Shown: in pieces, positions 1-6,493 of the stretch
Numbering within the stretch: the stretch's first letter is position 1
Layout of the letters: each line of letters begins with the position of its first letter
Assembly: GCA_014728185.1 (NCBI GenBank)
Contig: WJMB01000072.1
Span: 1 to 7,754 of the forward strand
Direction: 5' to 3'
DNA length: 7,754 nucleotides
Source: Candidatus Coatesiibacteriota bacterium
GTDB taxonomy: Bacteria > RBG-13-66-14
Translations under genes and position numbers: made by a program
The notes under the pieces: generated by a model
Told to the model about the DNA's origin: nothing
Database searches by the model: none
Seen by the model: only the letters and a program-made list of their open reading frames with translations

Positions 1-98
1 CCTCCGGCATCCCGCTCCGCCCGGGCGCAAGAAACGTGCCAAAGCCGCCGCCGGGTGTCGCGCCGTTGCGGGTTGCCCGTGAAGCGGTCGCGGCCGTC

Positions 99-1013
99 TC
101 AGTTCGTGGCGGGCAGGAAGTCTGGGTGGCCCGGGTCGATGCCGGGGAGCGGTTCGAGTTCGCCGGTTTCGCCGCTGTCGGTGGTAATCCAGCCGATGCG
201 GGAGTGTTCGTCGCGCTGGATGTGGTAGAAGATCACACCGGGATACCAGGCCGGGTAGATCAGCGAGGCGGCGGGATCGCTCAGCAGATCGGCGACCTCC
301 CCGGTTTGGAAATCGAGAGTGTAAAGGTCGTAAGTTGCGCCGTCGCCGCGCTTCGAGGAGAAGACCAGGGCGGTATCGTCCGGGGAGAAGGCGGCGTAGA
401 GGTCGGCGGCCGGGTCCTCGGTCAAGCGCTCTTCGATGCCGGTCTCGGGGGTGTACAGGTAGAGCTCCCAGTTGTCGTCCCGGCTCGAGGCGTAGGCGTA
501 GCGGAGTCCGTCGTGGCTGAGGGCGGGGAAGAGGTTGTCGCCGGTTTCGGTCAGCGGCCGGCTCTCGCCGGTGAGCGGACGCAGGCCGTGGATTCGCCAG
601 CTCTCAACGTCCTCGCTGTGGTAGAGCAGGTAGTCGCCGGCGCCGCAGAGAGTCGGGAAGGCCTGGATGCCCGGGGCGTCGGTGAGTTGGGTCAAATCGA
701 TCAGACTGCTGTTGTCGATCAGGCGGGCGAGGTAGACCTCATCCTCGCCGGTGCGGTTGGAGGTGAAGACCAGCATCTCGCCGTCCGGGTCGAGGTCGGC
801 GTCGCCGTTGAAGGCCGGGGTCTCGGCGTCGAGGGCCGGGGTGTCGGTGAGCTGGATCGGCTCGCCGTCGGGTAGTTCGACGGCGAAAAGCTGCCAGCCG
901 CTTTCCACCCGAGCCTCGAAGACCAGAGTTCCGGCGGGTGGCGTGGCGAGCGCGGGGAATGTGAAGCGGAGACAGAGGAGGAGGCTGTAAAATAGTGGAG
1001 AGGGTGTCTTCAT
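99..1013 (-). CDS. Secreted TolB/PD40-like beta-propeller protein
   Basis: This is a predicted 304-residue exported protein of the TolB/WD40-like (PD40) beta-propeller type. Residues 1-23 form a signal peptide: MKTPSPL, a hydrophobic stretch, then an ALA signal peptidase I site, with cleavage expected before TPPAG. The mature part repeats the blade pattern 'SxDG/PDG...F.S.R..D.ELYLY': FTSNRTGEDEVYLAR (about 83-97), SHDGLRYAYASSRDDNWELY (166-185) and SPDDTALVFSSKRGDGATYD (210-229). Weaker blades lie at about 30-55 and 120-144. Members of this fold usually bind proteins or sugars in the periplasm; no catalytic residues are visible, so the ligand is unknown. The start at 1013 is preferred because GGAG lies five bases upstream of the ATG and the signal peptide begins there. 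A start 12 codons further up has no such site. It lacks a TolB N-terminal domain, so it should not be called TolB. The left end of MITE-like copy A lies 78 bases upstream of its start. Confidence 0.85.
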   Translation of the reverse strand: MKTPSPLFYSLLLCLRFTFPALATPPAGTLVFEARVESGWQLFAVELPDGEPIQLTDTPALDAETPAFNGDADLDPDGEMLVFTSNRTGEDEVYLARLIDNSSLIDLTQLTDAPGIQAFPTLCGAGDYLLYHSEDVESWRIHGLRPLTGESRPLTETGDNLFPALSHDGLRYAYASSRDDNWELYLYTPETGIEERLTEDPAADLYAAFSPDDTALVFSSKRGDGATYDLYTLDFQTGEVADLLSDPAASLIYPAWYPGVIFYHIQRDEHSRIGWITTDSGETGELEPLPGIDPGHPDFLPATN

Positions 1014-1081
1014 TAATACTCCATCGAAAAATGGGGGGCTGTTTGACAAGCTGACATGATATTTCAGCCTAGTAATAAAGA

Positions 1082-1090
1082 ATTAGGATA
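1082..1090. repeat. Left flanking direct repeat of MITE-like copy A
   Basis: The nine bases ATTAGGATA directly abut the left end of the element. ATTAGGAAA directly abuts the right end (1751-1759). The first seven bases are identical and eight of nine match overall, as expected for a slightly decayed target-site duplication. Confidence 0.5.
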
Positions 1091-1750
1091 GGATAATCAC
1101 CGCAAACTGAACCGATGTTGAAAACCCAAAGGGCGGCACTTGGAAGGGGAGTGCTGACAACTACCTCCCGAGAGTAATCAGTTCGACATATCCGCGGGTC
1201 TTCATATCTGTTTAGGCTGCTGTTGGAAAGCGTTCAGCCTCTCTTTTCAGGTAGCACAGGATATCAAACAGGAGCCACGGCTTCCCGGCTCTCGGCATTC
1301 TAACCGCGCTCATCTGGGTTTAGCGCCCAAAAACAGGATAGGAATAGTGACAGAATGAGGGGTGATAAAAGCACATGGCATCATGGAATGTGATCGGGTT
1401 AAATCTGGCTGATTGGGGGAAGATTGCTGGGCTGTTATTCCGTAGATGCGCCGTTTTGTTAAAGATATCATTATACGTGCCCTTATTACCTGTTATTCTA
1501 GCACTTAAGAGTCAATAACCCTTGCTGTCAAAGAAAAAGACAAGCGCGCAGATAACAAGATTTGCTACAGATAACGCCCTTCGAAAGGCGTCACTTCGAA
1601 CTGTCCGTTTTGTGACGAGTCTTGGATGGTCATCATTGGTATTATCAGCAGGTTGCAATCATGATTCGGTCTGGAGAGAGTGTTCGATCCCAGGCAATTA
1701 TCAGCAAGTCAATAGCGATGTGCACCTGTTCATTTGCGAGTGATAATGCC
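1091..1750 (+). mobile_element. Degenerate MITE-like element, copy A (660 bp)
   Basis: This AT-rich non-coding block has imperfect terminal inverted repeats. The left end (1091-1115) reads GGATAATCACCGCAAACTG and continues AACCG. The reverse complement of the right end (1725-1750) reads GGCATTATCACTCGCAAATG and continues AACAGG. They match at about 21 of 26 aligned positions with three one-base gaps. The ends abut direct repeats ATTAGGATA and ATTAGGAAA. The left 200 bases, a stretch near 1592-1614 and the right end all align with 6494-6847, in the same order and orientation. The first 76 aligned columns are about 80% identical by hand count. The central part, about 1288-1578, has no counterpart in the other copy. 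Only short reading frames (66-73 codons) without recognisable domains are present, so a non-autonomous element whose transposase would be supplied elsewhere is inferred. A conserved non-coding RNA or regulatory cassette is an alternative. The seven-base perfect flanking repeat favours transposition. Confidence 0.55.
1693..1750. repeat. Imperfect inverted repeat at right end of copy A
   Basis: GGCAATTATCAGCAAG (1693-1708) can fold back on TTTGCGAGTGATAATGCC (1733-1750), with one bulged base and a small internal loop, forming a hairpin around a spacer of about 24 bases. A direct copy of the left arm, GGTATTATCAGCAGG, starts at 1638. A direct copy of the right arm, TTTGCTACAGATAACGCC, lies at 1561-1578. 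The terminal motif therefore occurs four times in 190 bases, twice in each orientation. Confidence 0.5.
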
Positions 1751-1759
1751 ATTAGGAAA
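1751..1759. repeat. Right flanking direct repeat of MITE-like copy A
   Basis: ATTAGGAAA directly follows the right terminal inverted repeat and matches ATTAGGATA at 1082-1090 in eight of nine positions. It is read as the other half of a target-site duplication. Confidence 0.5.
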
Positions 1760-1825
1760 GCTTGGGCGCTTAGGTGCATAGATGGTTTTATTCGAGCGGT
1801 TACACCAAATCAGAGGGGGTAAGCG

Positions 1826-2233
1826 GTGAAGAGGCGACTGGTCTGCCTGGTCGTGGCGCCGGCCTTGTTCGCACTCGGCTGTGGTCTAAGCCGCGGCGCG
1901 GTTGGGGAGTACTCGCCGACGATCGATCTAAAGGTTGAGACACTGGGGTTGATGAGCCGGGCCGATGAGCCTTACGCGGAACATGCCGAGGAAGTCGAGG
2001 CGCTGCTGCTGCGGTTGTATAAGGCGGCGGAGTACGACCGTTGGTACGTCGGCCGGGAGCTGTACCGGATGTGGGAAGTCCTGCTTGATCCCAGCGAGGC
2101 CTCCGTCGTCGGTTATTTCGAGTTGTGGTCCGAGTTGGGTACCCTGGAGCCCGCCTTCATCGACGACGCACTGCATGGCGAGGAGGGCATCGCGGTGCAT
2201 TTCGACCGGATCCTCGTCGCCCAGTTTCAATAA
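1826..2233 (+). CDS. Predicted lipoprotein of unknown function
   Basis: This 135-residue protein begins at GTG with a strong ribosome-binding site (GAGGGGG) six to seven bases upstream. Its N-terminus is a short lipoprotein signal: MKRR, a hydrophobic core, then A-L-G-C with the lipidated cysteine at residue 19. The lipobox is slightly atypical in having Ala rather than Leu at -3. The residue after Cys is Gly, not Asp, so in an outer-membrane bacterium it would be expected to go to the outer membrane. The mature part is acidic and helix-like (AEHAEEVEALLLRLYKAAEY, then WYVGRELYRMWEVL) and has no motif I recognise. GC-rich third codon positions support real coding. It is followed after 18 bases by a second unknown gene in the same orientation, and the two probably form an operon. 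No clear -35/-10 pair is seen upstream; the right end of MITE-like copy A ends 75 bases before the start and could affect its expression. Confidence 0.75.
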   Translation: MKRRLVCLVVAPALFALGCGLSRGAVGEYSPTIDLKVETLGLMSRADEPYAEHAEEVEALLLRLYKAAEYDRWYVGRELYRMWEVLLDPSEASVVGYFELWSELGTLEPAFIDDALHGEEGIAVHFDRILVAQFQ

Positions 2234-2251
2234 ACATGGGGGAGGATAATG

Positions 2252-2653
2252 ATGTTGCCATGCCTGTTGCAAGCCATATCCAACTGGATCGCCGGTCAGG
2301 GCAACCTGCTCGGCAACAATCTGGGCGCCGTCCGGGGCGCGATTACAACAGACCTGCAAGCACAGCGACAAGCCGTCAACCAGGCCCATCAGCGGTACAA
2401 AAGTGGGGCTTACGGCGCCGTGGGCGACCCGGCGGCGATTAAGCAGCTAGAGTTCCGTATCGGGAGCATCGTCAAGGCCGGACCGAAGCTCAACGCCTTG
2501 ATGATCAGTATGGTCGACCAGAGCCAATTGGACACATTCCTCGGCCTGTTCTTCGACAAGCTGCCCCGGTTGGTGTTGGGTTGTCTGGACGGTGGAGCTA
2601 GGGCCGGCGGCTCCGGATCCACGCCAGCAGCTCCTCGGCGGAACGGGTGTTGA
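2252..2653 (+). CDS. Hypothetical protein, second gene of lipoprotein pair
   Basis: This is a 133-residue protein that I do not recognise. A strong GGGGGAGG ends at 2245. The ATG at 2252 sits six bases after it; an ATG immediately before (2249) is only three bases away and would add one residue. There is no signal peptide or clear membrane helix. The N-terminal half looks amphipathic and Gln/Asn-rich (TTDLQAQRQAVNQAHQRY), and a hydrophobic helix lies near DTFLGLFFDKLPRLVLG. Third codon positions are GC-rich up to about 2598, which supports coding. The last 18 or so residues (GGARAGGSGSTPAAPRRNGC) read through the antisense of the polX 3' end and are low in complexity, so an original stop may have been lost here. 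Being just downstream of the lipoprotein gene, it probably shares its transcript and perhaps its function, which is unknown. Confidence 0.6.
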   Translation: MLPCLLQAISNWIAGQGNLLGNNLGAVRGAITTDLQAQRQAVNQAHQRYKSGAYGAVGDPAAIKQLEFRIGSIVKAGPKLNALMISMVDQSQLDTFLGLFFDKLPRLVLGCLDGGARAGGSGSTPAAPRRNGC

Positions 2654-4292
2654 GCACGTCGCCGGGGCGCAACCAGCCTTTGCGGGCGATACCCACCCCC
2701 TGAGGCAGGAAGTCGAACATCCCCCGGTTGTGGGCGTCGGGGTTGATGGTTACCGGAATGCCCAGTTCCCGGGCGCGGCGCAGCACCCGCCAGTCGGCGT
2801 CGAAGCGCATTGGGCTGGCGTTGAGCTCCAGGGCGACGCGACGCTCGACCAGGCGTTCGAGGACGCGGTCCCAGTCCAGCTCGTAACCCTCGCGGGCCAG
2901 CAGCAGCCGTCCGGTGGGATGGCCCAGGATGTCGCAGTAGGGGTTGTCCAGGGCCGCCAGGATCCGCTCGGTGGCCTTATCCTTGTCCATGGCCAGGTTG
3001 GAATGGACGCTGGCGATGACGAAGTCCAGCCGGGCCAGGACCTCGTCGGGGTAATCCAGGGAGCCGTCGGCGTTGATGTCGGACTCGGTCCCGGAGAGCA
3101 GGCGGCAGGGGCCGCCACGCATGTTTAGCTCTTTAATCTCTTCAAGCTGTGCTGAAATTTCCTGGGCGGAGAGGCCGTCGGCGTAGAAGGCGGCCTGAGA
3201 GTGGTCGCTGACGCCTATGTAGGCGTAGCCGAGCTCGACGCCGGTTTCGACCAGCTCTTCCAGTGTCTGGGCGCCGTCGGAGGCGGTGGTGTGGACGTGG
3301 AGCACCCCGGCGATATCGACGGTTTCGATGAGTTCGGGGAGTTCACCGGCGGCGGCGGCCTCGACTTCCCCCAGCCCCTCGCGCAGTTCCGGGGCGACCC
3401 AGTCAAGGTCCAGCGCGGCGTAGACCCCGGCCTCGTCGTCGGCGTCGAGCGACTCGAGCTCGATGTCGCGTTCGGCGGCCCGGGCCAACAGGGCCTCGCG
3501 GTGGTCGGCGTTGCCGGTGTTGAGAACCAGGGCGGCGGCCCAGCGCTCCGGCGATGTGTGGCGAACCTCGACGGGGATGCCGCGGTACTTGAAGCGCAGC
3601 CGGTCGCCGCTTTCCTCGACGGCAGTTGAAGACTCGTCGAGAGTGAGCAGGGACCGGTTGACGCCGGAGCGCTCCTCCGGTGTCACCTGGAGCTGGAGGT
3701 CGATGTCGCCGATTGTCTCGGCGTGGCGCCGCAGGCTGCCCACGACGGCCCAACGGGCGACCCGGGGGTCGTCATCCAGGACGGCGCCCAGCTCCCGGGC
3801 GGCCTCCTCTGCCTCGGGGTAGAGCCGCCGCTCGCGATAGCGCTTCAGTTGTTCGATCCCGGCCAGCACCTTGTACTGCATCTTCTCTCCGAATCCCTCC
3901 AGCTCCAGCAGCCGGTTTTCCAGGCAGGCGTACTCGAGCTCCCCCAGGTTGGTTATCTCCAGCTTCTCCCACAGCGCGCGCACCCTCTTGACGCCCAGCC
4001 CGGGTATCTCGAGCATGTCGAAGAGCCCGGCGGGCAGCTCCTCCATCCTTCGCCGGAGCTGAGGCAGCTCACCGGTCTCGACGATGGTGGTCACCTTCTC
4101 GACCAGGGCCTTGCCGAAGCCGTCGAGCCCGCCCAGTTTGCCGTGGCGGACCAGCTCCACGACGGGTTCCTCCAGACCGCGCAGCGTGCGGGCGGCGCGG
4201 TGGTAGGCCCGGGACTTGAAGGGATTCTCCCCGAGGAGCTCCGAGGCCTGAGCCAGGTGTTCGATGAGCTCGGCGACGTCGCGGTTGTTCAT
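2598..4292 (-). CDS. polX: Bacterial DNA polymerase X / PHP-domain protein
   Basis: This 564-residue protein has the size and domain order of bacterial PolX, a base-excision-repair enzyme that fills short gaps and has a metal-dependent PHP exonuclease/AP-processing domain. The N-terminal 8-kDa region (1-90) and helix-hairpin-helix motifs GLDGFG (55-60), IPGLG (96-100) and LEGFG (131-135) bind DNA. The palm has VVGSLRRHAETIGDIDLQL, giving the first two catalytic carboxylates D196 and D198. The third, normally the Asp of a vDlR motif, appears here as E242 (IPVEVRH). The following TGS-type motif is also altered (LNTGNADH). All PHP motifs look intact: HVHTTASDG (332-340), GVSDHS (360-365), GTESDI (401-406), ASVHS (427-431), DILGHPTGR (454-462) and NPDAHN (517-522). 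The start at 4292 is chosen because GGAG lies seven bases upstream; a longer open frame upstream is low-complexity and lacks a good site. Its 3' end overlaps the convergent gene by 56 bases. The nuclease half looks functional; polymerase activity is uncertain. Confidence 0.93.
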   Translation of the reverse strand: MNNRDVAELIEHLAQASELLGENPFKSRAYHRAARTLRGLEEPVVELVRHGKLGGLDGFGKALVEKVTTIVETGELPQLRRRMEELPAGLFDMLEIPGLGVKRVRALWEKLEITNLGELEYACLENRLLELEGFGEKMQYKVLAGIEQLKRYRERRLYPEAEEAARELGAVLDDDPRVARWAVVGSLRRHAETIGDIDLQLQVTPEERSGVNRSLLTLDESSTAVEESGDRLRFKYRGIPVEVRHTSPERWAAALVLNTGNADHREALLARAAERDIELESLDADDEAGVYAALDLDWVAPELREGLGEVEAAAAGELPELIETVDIAGVLHVHTTASDGAQTLEELVETGVELGYAYIGVSDHSQAAFYADGLSAQEISAQLEEIKELNMRGGPCRLLSGTESDINADGSLDYPDEVLARLDFVIASVHSNLAMDKDKATERILAALDNPYCDILGHPTGRLLLAREGYELDWDRVLERLVERRVALELNASPMRFDADWRVLRRARELGIPVTINPDAHNRGMFDFLPQGVGIARKGWLRPGDVLNTRSAEELLAWIRSRRP

Positions 4293-4400
4293 GGCGGGTC
4301 TCCGGGATCGTTGAGCAGGTTCGCAGTGTCCGAATACCCGACGATACCGTCGGCGTTCTGGTCGATTCGGCGGATAGCGTGCGGCCCCGGCCCGGTGCGG
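4289..4400 (-). other. Possible remnant of an EF-hand/dockerin-like C-terminus
   Basis: An open minus-strand frame ends with TGA at 4289, sharing ATGA with the polX start codon. In it, residues encoded at 4328-4363 read DQNADGIVGYSD, which fits the calcium-loop pattern D-x-N-x-D-G-x-x-x-x-x-D, and is followed by TANLLNDPGDPP. Dockerin and related EF-hand segments look like this at the C-terminus of secreted proteins. No start codon with a ribosome-binding site and no N-terminal domain is visible in the frame, so a decayed 3' fragment or a chance match are both possible. Third codon positions in these last 25 codons are GC-rich. Confidence 0.2.
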
Positions 4401-4867
4401 GCCTCGCGATCCGAGGGCCGGTCGGGTTGTCGCCGTCCCCGGGGGCGTCCCGCGGTACACCCGCGGTATCGTATCAGGAATCGTGTAACCTGTTCGTACC
4501 GGGTTATGGTTGTAATCGGCTGATAATACGCGTGCAATCTCAGAAGTGCCTGCCACTTCGCAGCAGTTGAAAGTGGCTGCTACAGCGGGATGCGCTTTTT
4601 GGATTAACTACTCTTCCAGTAGCTTGACTGTAACGCCCGTCAGATTCCCACTCGGCTCACTAGTACATAAAAACAAGCAATGAGGCCGCGCAAGATTGCA
4701 GCGGGATCAAAGGGCGACGCTCCCGGACGACGAATACACGCTCGGTGAGACTTTCTTAAACCGTCCGTTGTGGTCCGGATCCGCTCCGGTATGCCTTCAT
4801 TGGTAGCGGCTGGCAGATTGGCTCAGTTCGCCGTGATGAGCCCTATAAGCACCCCGGAGCCCGCCGC
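4293..4867. other. Intergenic stretch between polX and the SGNH hydrolase gene
   Basis: This 575-base stretch holds no convincing complete gene. It is GC-rich from the polX start to about 4470 and AT-richer beyond. It must contain the 5' leader and promoter of polX if that gene has its own, but no clear -35/-10 pair was found. No terminator-like hairpin with a T-run follows the hydrolase stop on the minus strand. The overlapping hairpins at 4543-4577 and a dockerin-like frame next to polX are described separately. Confidence 0.5.
4543..4577. other. Two overlapping, mutually exclusive hairpins
   Basis: GAAGTG (4543-4548) pairs perfectly with CACTTC (4554-4559) across a five-base loop. The same second segment, as GCCACTTC (4552-4559), pairs with GAAAGTGGC (4569-4577) with one bulged A. 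Only one stem can form at a time. On the plus strand a run of five T follows about 20 bases later. No gene reads this strand here; on the minus strand it would lie in the leader region of polX, about 250 bases upstream of its start. Function is unknown. Confidence 0.3.
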
Positions 4868-6337
4868 CTACTGGCTGAACAGGCTGATCACCCCGCCGAT
4901 GCGCTCCCAGATTTCGCTGACGTTCTCCCCGGCGCGCAGCAGGTCGATCCAGAGCCGAGGCGGGTTTTTAAGCAGATGATCCACGGCGATGATCCGCTCC
5001 CAGGGCAGCCGGACGCCCTCGGGATTGACTTCGCGGCCGTCCGGGGTGCGGAACTCGACACCGGCCTCCCTGAAGGCGCGTACGAACAGCTCGCCAACCA
5101 GGCCCAGGCTGCAGGTGGTGGCGTGGAAGCAGTCCAGTGAGACCAGGCCGCCGGCGATGCGTCGGCCGCTCTCGTCGACGCGGAAGAGCTCCATTCGCGG
5201 CGGCGGGGAAAGCTTCAACAGCGGGTGGTCGTCGTCTGCGAGGAAGTTGCGCAGGTAGGCGTCGGGGGTGTAGTCGCCGCGCCCGGAGAGGCCGTTGATC
5301 AGCCCGGCCAGTTCGACGACGTGCCAGCCTTTTGCTTTGGCGATGGAGCGGATGGCGGCGTTGTAGGCGTCGATGTGCCGTTCGATGTAGAGGACGTCCT
5401 CGACGGTGAGGTGGTCGAAGCTGTCCTTGGGCGGGTTCTCTTCGCGCAGGTAGAAGTGGACGTAGTATTCGTGGTGGCCGCCCCGGGGGCCGTAGGCCCG
5501 GGGACCGGCGCCGCGCAGCAGCGGGGCCACGGTGACGTAGGGCAGGGTGGCCACGAAGACCCGGGCGTCGGTCAAAGAGTCGATGCGCTCGGCCAGCTCG
5601 CGGTAGCTGGCCTCGAAGGCCCGAGGGTGCCAGAGGCTGAACTCCTCGTGGAGGGCCGTCTTGGGCGGTTCGGGACCGGTCTCGACGATTTCGAGGCTGG
5701 TGATCGTCCCGGCGGCGTTGTTGAGTCCGATGTTGAGGATCAGGTTCTCGATCGGCCCCTGGCGCTCCTCGATGACCCCCAGCCAGTCGACCAGGGTCAG
5801 TTCGTTGAACTCGAAGCGCGCGCCGGGATTGAGGACCATGCGCGCCGCCCGGTAAACCGCCGAGCTGGGCAGCTTCTCGACGATTTCGGCCCGCTCGTCC
5901 CAGCGGCGCTGACGGATGATGTCGTCGCAGTAGGCGCCGTTGATGCCGAAGAGGTCGGCGACGGTGAAGCTGAAGCAGGCCAGCAGGTTGTAGGGTCCCG
6001 GGTAGCTGCGGGCCCGGGCGCCGTAGCCGTGCTCGTAGTACTCGTCGCGCTCCTCGAGCCACTGCTCCAGGGCGGGCTTGGCGGCCAGCACCCAGTCGAT
6101 GAGGTCCAGCCCCGGACCGCCGAGCTGGAACTCCAGGTCGTGAAGCATTCGCTCGATGTTGAGGGGCAGTCCGCCCATGCCGTAGTTGGGCACGCTGAAG
6201 TCGAAGCCGGCGCCGAAGCCGACGCTCTCGCCCAGGGCGCGGGCGACCAGCGCCGGGTAGCTCCACTGGGTCTTCCAGACGGCGCCGGAGTTGACCCCCT
6301 GGGTCATCGAATCACCGAGGGCGACCAGTCGCGGCAT
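4868..6337 (-). CDS. SGNH/GDSL-family hydrolase
   Basis: This is a predicted serine esterase or acylhydrolase of 489 residues, much longer than the usual 200-350 residues of the family. Block I is at the very N-terminus: LVALGDSMTQG, with nucleophile S10. Block II is probably VPNYGMGG (about 50-56, glycine oxyanion residue). Block III is LNIGLNNAAG with N206 in the place of the usual GxND asparagine. Block V is LDCFHATTCSLG with D402 and H405 as the DxxH pair. About 80 residues follow the histidine, including a hydrophobic, Trp-rich tail. No signal peptide is present, so it appears cytoplasmic or exported by another route. Four in-frame ATGs lie close together (6361, 6349, 6340, 6337). A perfect AGGAGG sits just before the last two, and an extended -10 places transcription start near 6366, so 6337 or 6340 is favoured. 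The substrate is not evident. Confidence 0.85.
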   Translation of the reverse strand: MPRLVALGDSMTQGVNSGAVWKTQWSYPALVARALGESVGFGAGFDFSVPNYGMGGLPLNIERMLHDLEFQLGGPGLDLIDWVLAAKPALEQWLEERDEYYEHGYGARARSYPGPYNLLACFSFTVADLFGINGAYCDDIIRQRRWDERAEIVEKLPSSAVYRAARMVLNPGARFEFNELTLVDWLGVIEERQGPIENLILNIGLNNAAGTITSLEIVETGPEPPKTALHEEFSLWHPRAFEASYRELAERIDSLTDARVFVATLPYVTVAPLLRGAGPRAYGPRGGHHEYYVHFYLREENPPKDSFDHLTVEDVLYIERHIDAYNAAIRSIAKAKGWHVVELAGLINGLSGRGDYTPDAYLRNFLADDDHPLLKLSPPPRMELFRVDESGRRIAGGLVSLDCFHATTCSLGLVGELFVRAFREAGVEFRTPDGREVNPEGVRLPWERIIAVDHLLKNPPRLWIDLLRAGENVSEIWERIGGVISLFSQ

Positions 6338-6372
6338 CATCCTCCTCATTTTGGGTTGCATCTACTGCGACC

Positions 6373-6381
6373 ATTCTAGCA
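6373..6381 (-). promoter_or_regulatory. Candidate extended -10 promoter for the SGNH hydrolase gene
   Basis: Read on the minus strand, TGCTAGAAT is an extended -10 element (TG-n-TATAAT type). It would start transcription near 6366, leaving a leader of about 30 bases with AGGAGG before the start. No good -35 hexamer is seen at the expected distance, which is tolerated for extended -10 promoters. Confidence 0.4.
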
Positions 6382-6493
6382 GATAACGGCTGTGGTGTCG
6401 GCGTCGTGGATGCAATCCCGCTGGATTGGCGTTAGTGGGGCTGAGATGCTTGAGCTCTCTTTACAGCTTAGGATTATCCTTGGAATCAGGTAG

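Noticed and set aside
1..82. Possible 3' end of a plus-strand gene (frame ending in TGA at 80-82, Arg/Lys/Ala-rich)
   Set aside because: It has only 27 codons and no recognisable motif, and other frames on both strands are also open, so it cannot be told from chance.
36..875. A 279-codon plus-strand open frame across the propeller gene
   Set aside because: Its composition (Val, Gly, Ala, Glu) is that of an antisense shadow. The minus-strand frame has a signal peptide, ribosome-binding site and propeller repeats.
1213..1239. AGGCTG/CAGCCT stem in copy A as a conserved RNA structure
   Set aside because: The corresponding bases in copy B (AGTCT and AGTCT) do not pair, so there is no compensating change to support a structured RNA.
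1500..1760. Spaced repeats as a CRISPR array
   Set aside because: The motif copies lie in both orientations with irregular spacing and many mismatches, and no cas genes are present.
1522..1822. Two overlapping reading frames (73 and 66 codons) sharing a similar stretch, FATDNALRKA and FASDNAIRKA
   Set aside because: The similarity comes from the repeated terminal DNA motif at 1561 and 1732. Neither frame has a good ribosome-binding site or coding-like codon use.
4293..4556. 88-residue N-terminal extension of PolX
   Set aside because: It is Arg/Pro-rich, lies partly in AT-richer DNA and has no ribosome-binding site. The protein from 4292 already has the full PolX length, with GGAG at the right distance.
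4745..4845. A possible third copy of the MITE-like element on the minus strand (ATCACGGCGAACTGAGCC, AAAGTCTC)
   Set aside because: Only short patches align and the spacing differs, and no right terminus is found. The match is not clearly better than chance by hand.
5225..6379. A 384-codon open frame on the plus strand, antisense to the SGNH hydrolase gene
   Set aside because: The strand opposite a GC-rich gene is often open by chance. This frame is Val/Gly/Asp-rich without motifs, while the minus-strand frame has all SGNH blocks.
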